A stretch of 64,000 nt of DNA, from contig NZ_JBFBCI010000015.1 of the NCBI RefSeq assembly GCF_040683095.1, positions 1 through 64,000 of the forward strand. Direction: 5' to 3'. The notes under the pieces are model-generated. The model made no database searches. It was not told the DNA's origin and saw only the letters and a list, made by a program, of their open reading frames with translations. The position numbers and the translations under genes were made by a program. Positions 40,225-50,402 of the stretch are shown here, in pieces; position 1 is the stretch's first letter; every line of letters begins with the position of its first letter. This stretch comes from Sphaerisporangium sp040683095 (GTDB lineage: Bacteria > Actinomycetota > Actinomycetes > Streptosporangiales > Streptosporangiaceae).

Positions 40225-40413
40225 GCTGACTGGCGACTGCTCTGGCTGCGCCACGCCAAGTTCGTGGTCGGCGTGACGGGGGGAACGCTGCGCGTCGACT
40301 CCCTGGAGATCCTGGAAGCCCGCTGGTTCACCCCTGACACCCTCCCCGAAGGCCTCCAGGAGAGCCACCGCCCGCTGATCCGGCCTGTGACCGTCCGAGA
40401 CGGTCAGGCATAA
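40225..40413 (+). pseudogene. C-terminal remnant of a Nudix hydrolase
   Basis: About 62 codons resemble the last strands of Nudix proteins: AKFVVGVTGGTLRVDSLEIL, then EARWFTPDTLPEGLQESHR and a normal stop. The Nudix box (GX5EX7REUXEEXGU) and everything before it are missing; the sequence becomes unrelated at the hairpin ending at 40222. This suggests truncation by a small palindrome-bearing element or a deletion. Confidence 0.55.
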
Positions 40414-40553
40414 AGGTTGCGGGTCACTCCGTGACCAGTGAATGAGCGCTCACTCCGTCGTGGTGGCCGTCCATCCACGTCGGCGACGTTCTCGAGGCGT
40501 ATCAGCGCCGCTGCCTGCTCGGTGACGGTCTCGCCGGGGCGGTGGCCACGCCG

Positions 40554-41060
40554 TCACAGGGCCTTCTCGTGGCCGAGGAGCCATTCCTTCACGTGCGGGC
40601 CGTAGTAGTAGCCGCCGAAGCCGCCCGCCTGCGGCAGCACGCGGTGGCAGGGGACGAAGGGGGCGATCAGGTTCTGCGCGCAGGCGCCTCCCGCCGCGCG
40701 GGCCGCCGTCTTCGGCATGCCGGCGCGCTCGGCCAGCTCGGCGTAGGACACGGTCGTCCCCGGCGGGACGGCGCGCAGGGCGGCCAGAAGGCGCTGGCGG
40801 CGGGGCGTGCCCGGCTGTTCGACCTCCACACCGTCCAGTGCGAACAGGTCTCCGTCGAGGTAGTCCCGCACGGCCTGCGCCGGCTTGCCGAGGTCGTCCA
40901 CGACGTTCAGGGGGAGCGCCCTGAGCGCCGGGGAGAGCCGGGCGAACATCTCGAGGGGCGCGCCGGTGAAGCCGGCCGCGACCAGCACGCCGCCGTGCGT
41001 GAGCAGCGACAATGGGCCGATCGGGGTGGGCAGGACCTGCGCGTCGATCGTCTCGGTCAT
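40554..41060 (-). CDS. ogt: Methylated-DNA--protein-cysteine S-methyltransferase
   Basis: A 168-residue suicide repair enzyme that takes methyl groups from O6-methylguanine onto its active-site Cys. The motif FVPCHRVLP is present, preceded by the helix-turn-helix region TVSYAELAERAGMPKTAARA and followed by GGFGGYYYG. The length is typical. ATG at 41060 overlaps the stop of the upstream Ada/AlkA gene (ATGA), so both repair enzymes are made from one transcript. Confidence 0.95.
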   Translation of the reverse strand: MTETIDAQVLPTPIGPLSLLTHGGVLVAAGFTGAPLEMFARLSPALRALPLNVVDDLGKPAQAVRDYLDGDLFALDGVEVEQPGTPRRQRLLAALRAVPPGTTVSYAELAERAGMPKTAARAAGGACAQNLIAPFVPCHRVLPQAGGFGGYYYGPHVKEWLLGHEKAL

Positions 41061-42670
41061 AGGGTGCTCCAGAGGTAGAGAGCGGCGTACGCCCGCCAGG
41101 GGCGCCACCGTTCGACGTCGTGTTCGGTGATGTCGAGCGCCTTCATCGCCTTGCGCAGGGCGAGATCGCCCGAGGGCCAGGCGTCCGGGTCGCGCAGGGC
41201 GCGCATCACGATGTAACCAGTGGTCCACGGGCCGATTCCCGGGATCTCCATCAACCGCGCCGCCGTCTCGGCCGGGTCGGCGCCTCCGTCCAGGTGGATC
41301 TCGCCCTTGGCCGTCCTCTCGGCGAGGATCTTGAGCGTCTCTACCCGCCGCCCGGTCATGCCGAGACCGGTGAGATCCGCCCCGGCGAGCTGCCCGGCGG
41401 TGGGGAAGAGCAGGTACGGCCGCCCGCCGTCCACCTCGGGCGCACCCGTGGCACCACGACCGTCACGGCCGGCGGGGACGGGGGCGTCCGGTGGGGCAGG
41501 TTCGGCGGGGGCTCCCGCGCGGGATGCGATGCGGCCGAGAAGGGTTCTGGCGCCCGCCACGGACACCTGCTGGCCCACCACCGCGCGGACGGCCAGTTCG
41601 AAACCGTCGAAGGCGCCGGGGACGCGCAGCCCGGGACGGGCTTCGACGAGCGGACGCAGCATGGTGGTCCTGAGCGCGTCGGCGATGGCGTCGGGGTCGG
41701 CGTCCAGGTCGAGCAGGCGGCGGCAGCGGGAGACGATCCTGGCGAGGTGACGGGTGTCGTCCAGCGTCACCGACAGGTCGATGTGGCCGTCGGCGGGCGT
41801 CAGCGTGATGACGCCCCCGGGGACGGCGCGGCGGTAGACCGTGGAGGTCGCCTGCTCGACGCCCGGGATCGCCCGCGCCGCGAGGAACCCGAGCAGGTTG
41901 CCGGCGTCGTACGGCTTGCGGTGGTTGAGCCTGAGGGTCAGCGCTGCCGGGGTGCCCTGCGCGAGCGCCCTTCCGTCCACCCGGGTACGGGGGGCGGAGG
42001 TCAGCGGCCGGCCGCGAGGGTCCGCTGGAGGTGACAGGGCGGGGTCGCCGTTCGGAGGAGGAGGGCCGGCGGGCTTTCCGGTCGGCCGGGTACGAGGTCC
42101 GGACGACTTGCGGAGGTCGCTGGGGGCGAAGCCGTAGGCATCCTTCATCGTGGCGTTGAACTGGCGGACGCTGCCGAAGCCCGCCGCGAAGGCGACATCG
42201 CTGATCGACAGGGACGTCTCGGTCAGAAGCTGCTTGGCCAGCAGGAGCCGTCGCGTCCTCGCCACCGCCAGCGGCCCCGCGCCGAGGCGCGCGGTGAACA
42301 GGCGCAGAAGGTGGCGCTCGGTCACGTGCAACCGGCCCGCGAGCCCGGCGACGCCGTACTCGTCGGCCACGCCGTCGTCGATCAGCCGAAGCGCCCGCCC
42401 GACCAGGTCGGCGGCGACGTCCCAGCCGGGGTCGCCGGGGCTGAGCTCGGGGCGGCAGCGGCGGCACGGGCGGAACCCGGCGGCCTCGGCGGAGGCGGCG
42501 TGCCGGTAGAAGCGGACGTTCTGCCGGGCTGGTGTACGCGCGGGGCAGACGGGCCTGCAGTAGATGCCCGTCGACGTGACGGCCGTATAGAACCGCCCGT
42601 CGAACCTGGTGTCCCGGGCGCTGACCGCCCGGTAACAGGAGTCGAAGTCGAGCGTCTGATGGGGTGTCAC
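41057..42670 (-). CDS. alkA: Ada regulatory domain fused to AlkA 3-methyladenine DNA glycosylase
   Basis: A 537-residue adaptive-response protein. Residues 1-75 form the Ada zinc domain (GRFYTAVTSTGIYCRPVCPA ... RPCRRCRPE) with the methyl-acceptor Cys set. An AraC-type helix-turn-helix follows (HVTERHLLRLFTARLG, SISDVAFAAGFGSVRQF). After a Pro-rich linker come an AlkA N-terminal domain and a HhH-GPD glycosylase domain with IPGIGPWTTGYIVMRALRDP, where the Asp is the expected catalytic residue. It senses alkylation and removes alkylated bases. GTG at 42670 lies 6 nt after TAGCGT, a leaderless layout. ogt is coupled downstream. Confidence 0.94.
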   Translation of the reverse strand: MTPHQTLDFDSCYRAVSARDTRFDGRFYTAVTSTGIYCRPVCPARTPARQNVRFYRHAASAEAAGFRPCRRCRPELSPGDPGWDVAADLVGRALRLIDDGVADEYGVAGLAGRLHVTERHLLRLFTARLGAGPLAVARTRRLLLAKQLLTETSLSISDVAFAAGFGSVRQFNATMKDAYGFAPSDLRKSSGPRTRPTGKPAGPPPPNGDPALSPPADPRGRPLTSAPRTRVDGRALAQGTPAALTLRLNHRKPYDAGNLLGFLAARAIPGVEQATSTVYRRAVPGGVITLTPADGHIDLSVTLDDTRHLARIVSRCRRLLDLDADPDAIADALRTTMLRPLVEARPGLRVPGAFDGFELAVRAVVGQQVSVAGARTLLGRIASRAGAPAEPAPPDAPVPAGRDGRGATGAPEVDGGRPYLLFPTAGQLAGADLTGLGMTGRRVETLKILAERTAKGEIHLDGGADPAETAARLMEIPGIGPWTTGYIVMRALRDPDAWPSGDLALRKAMKALDITEHDVERWRPWRAYAALYLWSTL

Positions 42671-42676
42671 ACCCTC

Positions 42677-42682
42677 ACGCTA
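42677..42682 (-). promoter_or_regulatory. Candidate leaderless -10 element for ada/alkA
   Basis: TAGCGT on the minus strand lies 6 nt before the GTG at 42670, with no ribosome site. Confidence 0.5.
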
Positions 42683-42976
42683 TGCCCCGCCGAAGGCGAG
42701 CCACTGGCGGAATTCGGACCTCACCATCTCCCGCCGTGCGCCCGTGAAGCGATCTTCCATCGGTGGGGTGACCAGACGATACCGCGAGGGATGCACCACG
42801 CGTACAGGATGATCTAGCGGAAATCGGACACATCCGTTGGGCGTGGTTGCCGGTGGGCCGCCGTTATGGGCGCCGTGTTCGCCGGCCTACGTCCCACCGC
42901 GTCGGCGCCCGTGAGAACGAGCCCCACGGCGGGGAAATGAGCGAGCCCCTGCTGGGGATGTGGTGAGGCCGGTGCT

Positions 42977-43024
42977 GGGGGAGGCATGGGGTGGGGGAGG
43001 CATGGGGTGGGGGAGGTGATGGGG
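42977..43024. repeat. G-rich 16-bp tandem repeat, three units
   Basis: Two exact units GGGGGAGGCATGGGGT (42977-42992, 42993-43008) are followed by a diverged third. The G-runs could form a quadruplex on the plus strand, just past the NYN gene stop. Confidence 0.8.
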
Positions 43025-43062
43025 GGAGAAATGGGCTGGCTGCGGTTTTGGGGCGCGGGTGG

Positions 43063-44010
43063 TTACTTGGTGGAGATGCCGACTCCCAGGTCGAATTCTC
43101 GGTAGACGCGGGCCCAGAAGCCGTCGCGGAGCCAGACGCGGGCCTCGGGGTACGGGCGCAGGGAGTGGCCCAGTTCCTTTTCGGCCTCGATGAGTAGTTC
43201 GGTGTCGATGACGGTCGGCAGGAGTGGGCCGGGAAGCAGGTCGCGGATGTTGTCGCGGCCGCGGGTGAGTATCCACTTCTGCGCGACGTGCTCGCCGACC
43301 TCCTCGACCCTCGGGCGGCTCGGGCCGAGCTTGGTGACCTGGCCGGGGTGCTTGACGGCGGGCTTGGCGCTGATCGGCGTGCGTCCGGCGAAGACCTGGG
43401 CGGGCGAGGGCGGGGAGGGCGCCGCGGCGGGGACGACCTGGGCGGCGCGGCTGAAGTAGGGGCGCAGGAAGTCGGCGCCCAGTTCCTCGACGGTGTCGGA
43501 CTCCCATACGAGCCGTTCGGCCTGATTCGTTCCATACGGGGGCTCGACACCCCACAGGTGGATGCGCACGCCGAAGGTCTGCGCGGCCTCGACGGCGGGC
43601 ACCATGTCCTCGTCCCCGGCGATGAGGACGGTGTCGCTCACCGCGTGGTGGCGGGCCAGCGCCTCGAGGTCGCTGCGGATCTGCGCGTCGACGCCCTTCT
43701 GCTGCCCCCGGGCGTTCAGGTTGCCGAGGCGGACCTTCACCCAGGGAAGCTGGGCGATGACCCGCTGGTCGACGGTGGGCACGCGGTCGCGGGCGGCGTC
43801 GTACCAGTAGACGCGGAGGAGCTCACCGGGGATGCGCTCCATGGCATGCTTCTTGAGTGCCTGGATGAGCTCGTCGGCGGAGACGCGGTATTCTTTGCGC
43901 TCTTTGGCGCCCAAGAGGACCTCGCCCGCGGCCGCGTAGAGGTAGCCGACATCCACGAGTACGGCGTATTTGGCCGCCACTGGATGCGGTGTGAGGTCCG
44001 GGATTGCCAT
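43063..44010 (-). CDS. NYN-domain (PIN-like, LabA/DUF88) protein
   Basis: A 315-residue protein. The N-terminal NYN domain has AVLVDVGYLYAAAG (first Asp), RVYWYDAARD, KGVDAQIRSDLEALA and VLIAGDEDMVPAVEAAQ, the acidic set expected of a metal-dependent ribonuclease of the PIN-like superfamily. A Pro/Ala-rich linker leads to a C-terminal helical domain (IDTELLIEAEKELGHSLRPY, LRDGFWARVYREFD) that may be a LOTUS-like or other winged-helix nucleic-acid-binding module. GGAGGAG precedes the ATG. RNA cleavage is inferred from the fold; the substrate is unknown. Confidence 0.85.
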   Translation of the reverse strand: MAIPDLTPHPVAAKYAVLVDVGYLYAAAGEVLLGAKERKEYRVSADELIQALKKHAMERIPGELLRVYWYDAARDRVPTVDQRVIAQLPWVKVRLGNLNARGQQKGVDAQIRSDLEALARHHAVSDTVLIAGDEDMVPAVEAAQTFGVRIHLWGVEPPYGTNQAERLVWESDTVEELGADFLRPYFSRAAQVVPAAAPSPPSPAQVFAGRTPISAKPAVKHPGQVTKLGPSRPRVEEVGEHVAQKWILTRGRDNIRDLLPGPLLPTVIDTELLIEAEKELGHSLRPYPEARVWLRDGFWARVYREFDLGVGISTK

Positions 44011-44114
44011 GCTCTCCTCCAGGGCCTCTGACTCAGGCGATGATCGGCTGACTATATTCCCCCATTTCTAGATAGTCCCAACTCTTGGCTCGCTTGACAC
44101 CCACTTCCGAAGAT

Positions 44115-44318
44115 CTAATGAGGTCGTGAGCTCGCTCGCCACGCCCCCGCCCCTGCGAAGAGTGGTGTTCTCATCAGGTGTGCAGGGTTACGCCACGAAG
44201 CTGGCTTTTGGGCGGGTTGCGGGGGAGTTGCCGCCCTTGTCGCCACCGCGATGACCAGCGCGGCTAGTTCCTCCGGCGTGGCCGCCCCGTGCACGACCCT
44301 CAGATACGGCTGAGCCAT
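44115..44318 (-). CDS. accE: Acyl-CoA carboxylase epsilon subunit
   Basis: A 67-residue protein found only in actinomycete acyl-CoA carboxylases, where it stabilises or activates the alpha-beta complex. It begins with the typical LRVVHGAATPEELAALVIAV, followed by a poorly conserved Ala/Pro-rich stretch and SWRNPAHLMRTPL. GGAGGAAGG precedes the ATG at 44318, only 12 bp after the beta-subunit stop, so the two are co-transcribed. Confidence 0.9.
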   Translation of the reverse strand: MAQPYLRVVHGAATPEELAALVIAVATRAATPPQPAQKPASWRNPAHLMRTPLFAGAGAWRASSRPH

Positions 44319-44330
44319 GGACCCTTCCTC

Positions 44331-45929
44331 CTACAGCGGGATGTTGCCGTGCTTCTTCGGCGGCAGGGTCGCCCGCTTGTTGCGCAGCGCGCGCAGCGCC
44401 CGGACGATCTTGATCCGGGTGTCCGACGGGCGGATCACCGCGTCGACGTACCCCCGCTCGGCCGCCAGGTAGGGGTTGGCGAGCGTGTCCTCGTAGTCGG
44501 CGATCAGGCGCGCGCGCTCCTTCTCCGGCTCCTCGGCCGTCGCCAGCTCGCGGCGGTACAGGATGTTCACCGCGCCCTGCGCGCCCATCACGGCGATCTG
44601 CGCCGTCGGCCACGCCAGGTTGATGTCGGCGCCGAGGTGCTTGGACCCCATGACGTCGTACGCCCCGCCGTACGCCTTGCGGGTGATGACGGTGACCAGC
44701 GGAACGGTCGCCTCGGCGTAGGCGTACAGCAGCTTGGCCCCGCGCCGGATGATTCCGTTCCACTCCTGGTCGGTGCCCGGGAGGAAGCCGGGCACGTCCA
44801 CGAATGTCAGGACGGGGATGTTGAAGGCATCGCAGGTGCGGACGAACCGCGCGGCCTTCTCGGAGGCGGCGATGTCGAGCGTCCCGGCGAAGCTCATCGG
44901 CTGGTTGGCGACGACCCCGACCGGCCGCCCCTCGACCCGCCCGAACCCGACCACGATGTTCGGCGCGAACCCGGCGTGGATCTCCAGGAACTCGCCGTCG
45001 TCCAGGACGTGCTCGATCACCTGGTGCATGTCGTATGGCTGGTTGGCCGAGTCGGGGATCAGCACGTCCAGCTCGCGGTCGGCGTCGGTGACCGTGAGCT
45101 CGGCCGGGCTGTCGAAGGCCGGCGCCTCGTCCATGTTGTTGGACGGCAGGTACGACAGCAGCGCCCGGGCGAACTCCAGGCAGTCGGCCTCGTCCACGGC
45201 CTCGTAGTGCGCGACGCCCGACTTGGAGTTGTGGGTGTGCGCGCCGCCGAGCTCCTCGAAGGTGACCTCCTCGCCGGTCACCGTCTTGATCACGTCCGGC
45301 CCGGTGATGAACATGTGGGACTTCTCGCGCACCATCAGCACGAAGTCCGTGAGCGCGGGCGAGTACACCGCGCCTCCCGCGCAAGGCCCCATGATCAGCG
45401 AGATCTGCGGGATCACGCCCGAGGCGTGCACGTTGCGCTTGAAGATCTCGGCGTAGAGCCCGAGTGAGACGACCCCCTCCTGGATGCGGGCGCCGCCGGA
45501 GTCGTTGATGCCGACCACCGGGCAGCCCGTCTTCAGGGCGTGGTCCATGACCTTGACGATCTTCCCGCCGAAGACCTCGCCGAGCGAGCCGCCGAAGATG
45601 GTGAAGTCCTGCGCGAACACCGCCACCGGGCGGCCGGACACCGTGCCGTAGCCGGTTACCACGCCGTCGCCGTACGGGCGCTCGCGCTCCAGGCCGAAGT
45701 TGGACGACCGGTGGCGGGCCAGCTCGTCGAACTCGACGAACGACCCCTCGTCCAGGAAGTCGACCAGCCGCTCGCGGGCGGTCATCTTCCCCTTGGCGTG
45801 CTGCTTCTCGACCGCACGCGCGGAACCGGCGTGCGCGGCCTCGTCGAGGCGCCGCTCAAGGTCGGCGATCTTGCCCGCGGTGGTGTGCGGGTCGACGCCC
45901 TCGCTGTGTGACACGGGCTCAGCGCTCAT
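44331..45929 (-). CDS. pccB: Acyl-CoA (propionyl-type) carboxylase beta subunit, carboxyltransferase
   Basis: A 532-residue carboxyltransferase with N- and C-terminal crotonase-like halves. Oxyanion-hole glycines are visible in DSGGARIQEG and MGPCAGGAVYSPAL, and in the C-half VDVPGFLPGTDQEWNGIIRR and RKAYGGAYDVMGSKHL. The Asp in GGAYDVM corresponds, as I recall, to the PccB Asp422 that favours propionyl-CoA; acetyl-type AccB has a hydrophobic residue there. It transfers CO2 from carboxybiotin to propionyl- and possibly acetyl-CoA. TACCCT lies 6 nt before the ATG, a leaderless layout. accE is downstream. Confidence 0.94.
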   Translation of the reverse strand: MSAEPVSHSEGVDPHTTAGKIADLERRLDEAAHAGSARAVEKQHAKGKMTARERLVDFLDEGSFVEFDELARHRSSNFGLERERPYGDGVVTGYGTVSGRPVAVFAQDFTIFGGSLGEVFGGKIVKVMDHALKTGCPVVGINDSGGARIQEGVVSLGLYAEIFKRNVHASGVIPQISLIMGPCAGGAVYSPALTDFVLMVREKSHMFITGPDVIKTVTGEEVTFEELGGAHTHNSKSGVAHYEAVDEADCLEFARALLSYLPSNNMDEAPAFDSPAELTVTDADRELDVLIPDSANQPYDMHQVIEHVLDDGEFLEIHAGFAPNIVVGFGRVEGRPVGVVANQPMSFAGTLDIAASEKAARFVRTCDAFNIPVLTFVDVPGFLPGTDQEWNGIIRRGAKLLYAYAEATVPLVTVITRKAYGGAYDVMGSKHLGADINLAWPTAQIAVMGAQGAVNILYRRELATAEEPEKERARLIADYEDTLANPYLAAERGYVDAVIRPSDTRIKIVRALRALRNKRATLPPKKHGNIPL

Positions 45930-45935
45930 GCCCGT

Positions 45936-45941
45936 AGGGTA
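45936..45941 (-). promoter_or_regulatory. Candidate leaderless -10 element for the carboxylase beta gene
   Basis: TACCCT on the minus strand lies 6 nt before the ATG at 45929, with no ribosome site. Confidence 0.55.
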
Positions 45942-46076
45942 GTCCTCCCGCGAACGACGCCGTCACACCGAGTCGCCGGTCGGCCCACCCGATCGGAAAT
46001 CTAGGGCGCGGACGCCTGGCTTCAGCCATGGGAGATCATCGCCGCCGTCTCCCGGCCCGCCTGAGGCACTTTGTCC

Positions 46077-46112
46077 GAGGCCCTGTTAGAGGCCCTGTTA
46101 GATGCCCTGTCC
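46077..46112. repeat. 12-bp tandem repeat upstream of ppc
   Basis: GAGGCCCTGTTA occurs twice exactly (46077-46088, 46089-46100), then once diverged (GATGCCCTGTCC). It lies about 90 bp before the ppc start, in the gap with the divergent carboxylase gene. Confidence 0.75.
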
Positions 46113-46187
46113 GAGGTTCCCGACAGGCCGTCGCATTGGTCTAGTCCATTAGGTGAGACCGGTATCCAGCTCCGGCCGGCGCTTGGA

Positions 46188-46193
46188 TACCCT
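46188..46193 (+). promoter_or_regulatory. Candidate leaderless -10 element for ppc
   Basis: TACCCT lies 7 nt before the ATG at 46201, with no ribosome site. This supports 46201 over the in-frame ATG at 46153. Confidence 0.55.
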
Positions 46194-46200
46194 TCCTGCT

Positions 46201-48981
<2,781 letters not shown>

Positions 48982-49097
48982 CGCCCGGCGCCTCGCAGGC
49001 GATTGTGGCCCTTGGTAATCGATCGGTCAGCGCTAAGTTAGGAAACCGCCTGCGAGTTGACCTCGGCCTCGGTAGTCCCTATAAAGAAGGTACTGCT

Positions 49098-49140
49098 CCC
49101 CGCCGTCCCGGCTGTGCCTGGACTGGCGGGGATTATTTTT
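49098..49140 (+). terminator. Intrinsic terminator after ppc
   Basis: CCCCGCC-GTCC (49098-49108) pairs with GGAC-T-GGCGGGG (49120-49131), followed by ATTATTTTT. This is the clearest intrinsic terminator in the window; the U-run is on the plus strand. Confidence 0.9.
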
Positions 49141-49196
49141 GTGATGCTTCGTGGCCGATCGCGTCATCTTGTTCCTTTCCCGCTCCGCTGATCGGC

Positions 49197-50192
49197 TTAC
49201 GCCCTTGCCTCAGGCAGAGTGACGCGGTCGGGGCCCGAGTAGATGTTGAAGCGTTCGTCTCTGAGGAAGCCGACCAAGGTCATGTTGAACTCTCGGGCCA
49301 GGTTCACGGCGAGGGAGGAGGGGGCCGAGACGCCGCAGACCATGGGGAGGCCTGCTGCCAGGGCTTTTTGCATGATCTCGTAGCTGGTTCTGCCGCTCAC
49401 CAGGAGGAGGCGGGACGTCAGGGGGAGGCGGCCGGACAGGAGGGCCCAGCCGACGAGTTTGTCGACGGCGTTGTGGCGGCCGACGTCCTCGCGCAGGGCG
49501 AGCAGGGTGCCGTCGGCGGTGAAGAGACCCGCCGCGTGGAGGCCGCCGGTCTTGCCGAAGATGCCCTGGGCCTGTCTGAGGTGCCGCGGGAGGTCGTACA
49601 GGGTCTCGGCGGGGACCGGGCCGAACGGCGGGGCGGCAGGGGCGAATCCGGCACTTCCGGAGGGGTTGGCGGGGCTCCCGGGCGTGCGGGCGGTGGAGGC
49701 GTCGGGGGCGGAGGAGCCGGTGGCGCTGGAGGGGCCGGTGCCGGCTGCAGGGGTGTGGCGGGTGTTGAGGGCTTCGAGGCTGGCGGTGCCGCAGACGCCG
49801 CAGGCGCTCGATGTCATGAAATGTCGGTGCATGGTGGGTAGGTCGGGCAGGGCCGGGCCGTGCAGACGTACGGTCACCGTGTTGTAGCGGGCCTCGGGCG
49901 GCAGATCCTCGTCGGTGCAGTACGCGATCGAGGCGATGTCGCCCGGCCCCGCGATGCCCTCGCCGGAGAGGAAGCCGGCGGCGAGCTCGAAGTCGGCGCC
50001 GGGGGTGCGCATGGTGACGGCGAGGGTACGGGTCTCGCCGCCGGCCGTGATGCGGATCTCCAGGGGCTCCTCGGTGGCCAGGTCGTCGCGGCGGTCGCGT
50101 ACGGACGTGCGCGAGACCTCCCGGACCCGGGCCCGCGTCGTCGGCCCGGGACGCGCGGACCTCGCGGCCAGGTCGGCGTCGATGCTGGTCAT
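49197..50192 (-). CDS. fdhD: FdhD sulfur carrier for formate dehydrogenase
   Basis: A 331-residue protein that passes sulfur to the molybdenum cofactor of formate dehydrogenases. The functional Cys pair is in SSACGVCGTASLEAL; RTPGADFELAAGFLSGEGI, DVGRHNAVDKLVG and SGRTSYEIMQKA are family hallmarks. Between the Cys motif and LYDLPRHLRQAQ lies a ~45-residue Ala/Ser/Pro/Gly insert (about 49620-49757) absent from most homologues. AAGGAG lies 6 nt before the ATG at 50192. It follows the molybdoenzyme gene in the same direction, after a 210-bp gap of 60-bp repeats. Confidence 0.94.
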   Translation of the reverse strand: MTSIDADLAARSARPGPTTRARVREVSRTSVRDRRDDLATEEPLEIRITAGGETRTLAVTMRTPGADFELAAGFLSGEGIAGPGDIASIAYCTDEDLPPEARYNTVTVRLHGPALPDLPTMHRHFMTSSACGVCGTASLEALNTRHTPAAGTGPSSATGSSAPDASTARTPGSPANPSGSAGFAPAAPPFGPVPAETLYDLPRHLRQAQGIFGKTGGLHAAGLFTADGTLLALREDVGRHNAVDKLVGWALLSGRLPLTSRLLLVSGRTSYEIMQKALAAGLPMVCGVSAPSSLAVNLAREFNMTLVGFLRDERFNIYSGPDRVTLPEARA

Positions 50193-50220
50193 GGCATGCT
50201 CCTTACCCGCGTCGCCGGCC

Positions 50221-50400
50221 GTCATGGGTGAGCCGAAGGTCGGTGGTCGTCGCGTGAAGGTCTCGCAGAGTCCGTACCCGCTCATGGGTGAGCCGGGGCT
50301 CGGCGGTGGTTCCGCGGACTCCGTACGCGCGCCGGGGGCCGTTGTGGGTGAGCCGGGGCCCGGCCGCGTCCGTGCCCGTGTCGGGGATCGTCATGGCGGG
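50221..50400. repeat. Three degenerate 60-bp direct repeats
   Basis: Units start at 50221, 50281 and 50341, exactly 60 bp apart. Each opens with (A/G)TGGGTGAGCCG and a G-rich stretch; similarity fades after about 30 bp. They fill the gap between the molybdoenzyme stop and fdhD. Confidence 0.7.
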
Positions 50401-50402
50401 GG

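Larger units (their letters stand above)
39639..40553. other. Degenerate region with hairpins and gene fragments
   Basis: This 915-bp interval has no intact gene of recognisable function. It holds a short ORF with a good ribosome site (39911), a perfect 14-bp inverted repeat (39926-39967), two TTCA-loop hairpins (39980-39999 and 40203-40222), a Nudix C-terminal remnant (40225-40413) and two small palindromes (40422-40436, GGTCAC-TCC-GTGACC; 40443-40452, TGAGCGCTCA). Confidence 0.6.
42671..43062. other. Intergenic region with G-rich 16-bp tandem repeat
   Basis: This 392-bp gap lies between the ada/alkA promoter and the 3' end of the NYN gene. Apart from the promoter and the repeat at 42977-43024 I see no gene. 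The long frames crossing it on the minus strand are Pro-rich low complexity. Confidence 0.6.

Noticed and set aside
42864..43555. Overlapping Pro/Arg-rich frames on the minus strand at the 3' end of the NYN gene
   Set aside because: They are out-of-frame shadows driven by the C-rich repeat; the NYN frame ends cleanly at 43063.
50211..50400. A protein-coding gene between the molybdoenzyme gene and fdhD
   Set aside because: A minus-strand frame crosses the 60-bp repeats, giving a repeated RLTH motif, but it has no separate start signal or homology and is best seen as repeats.
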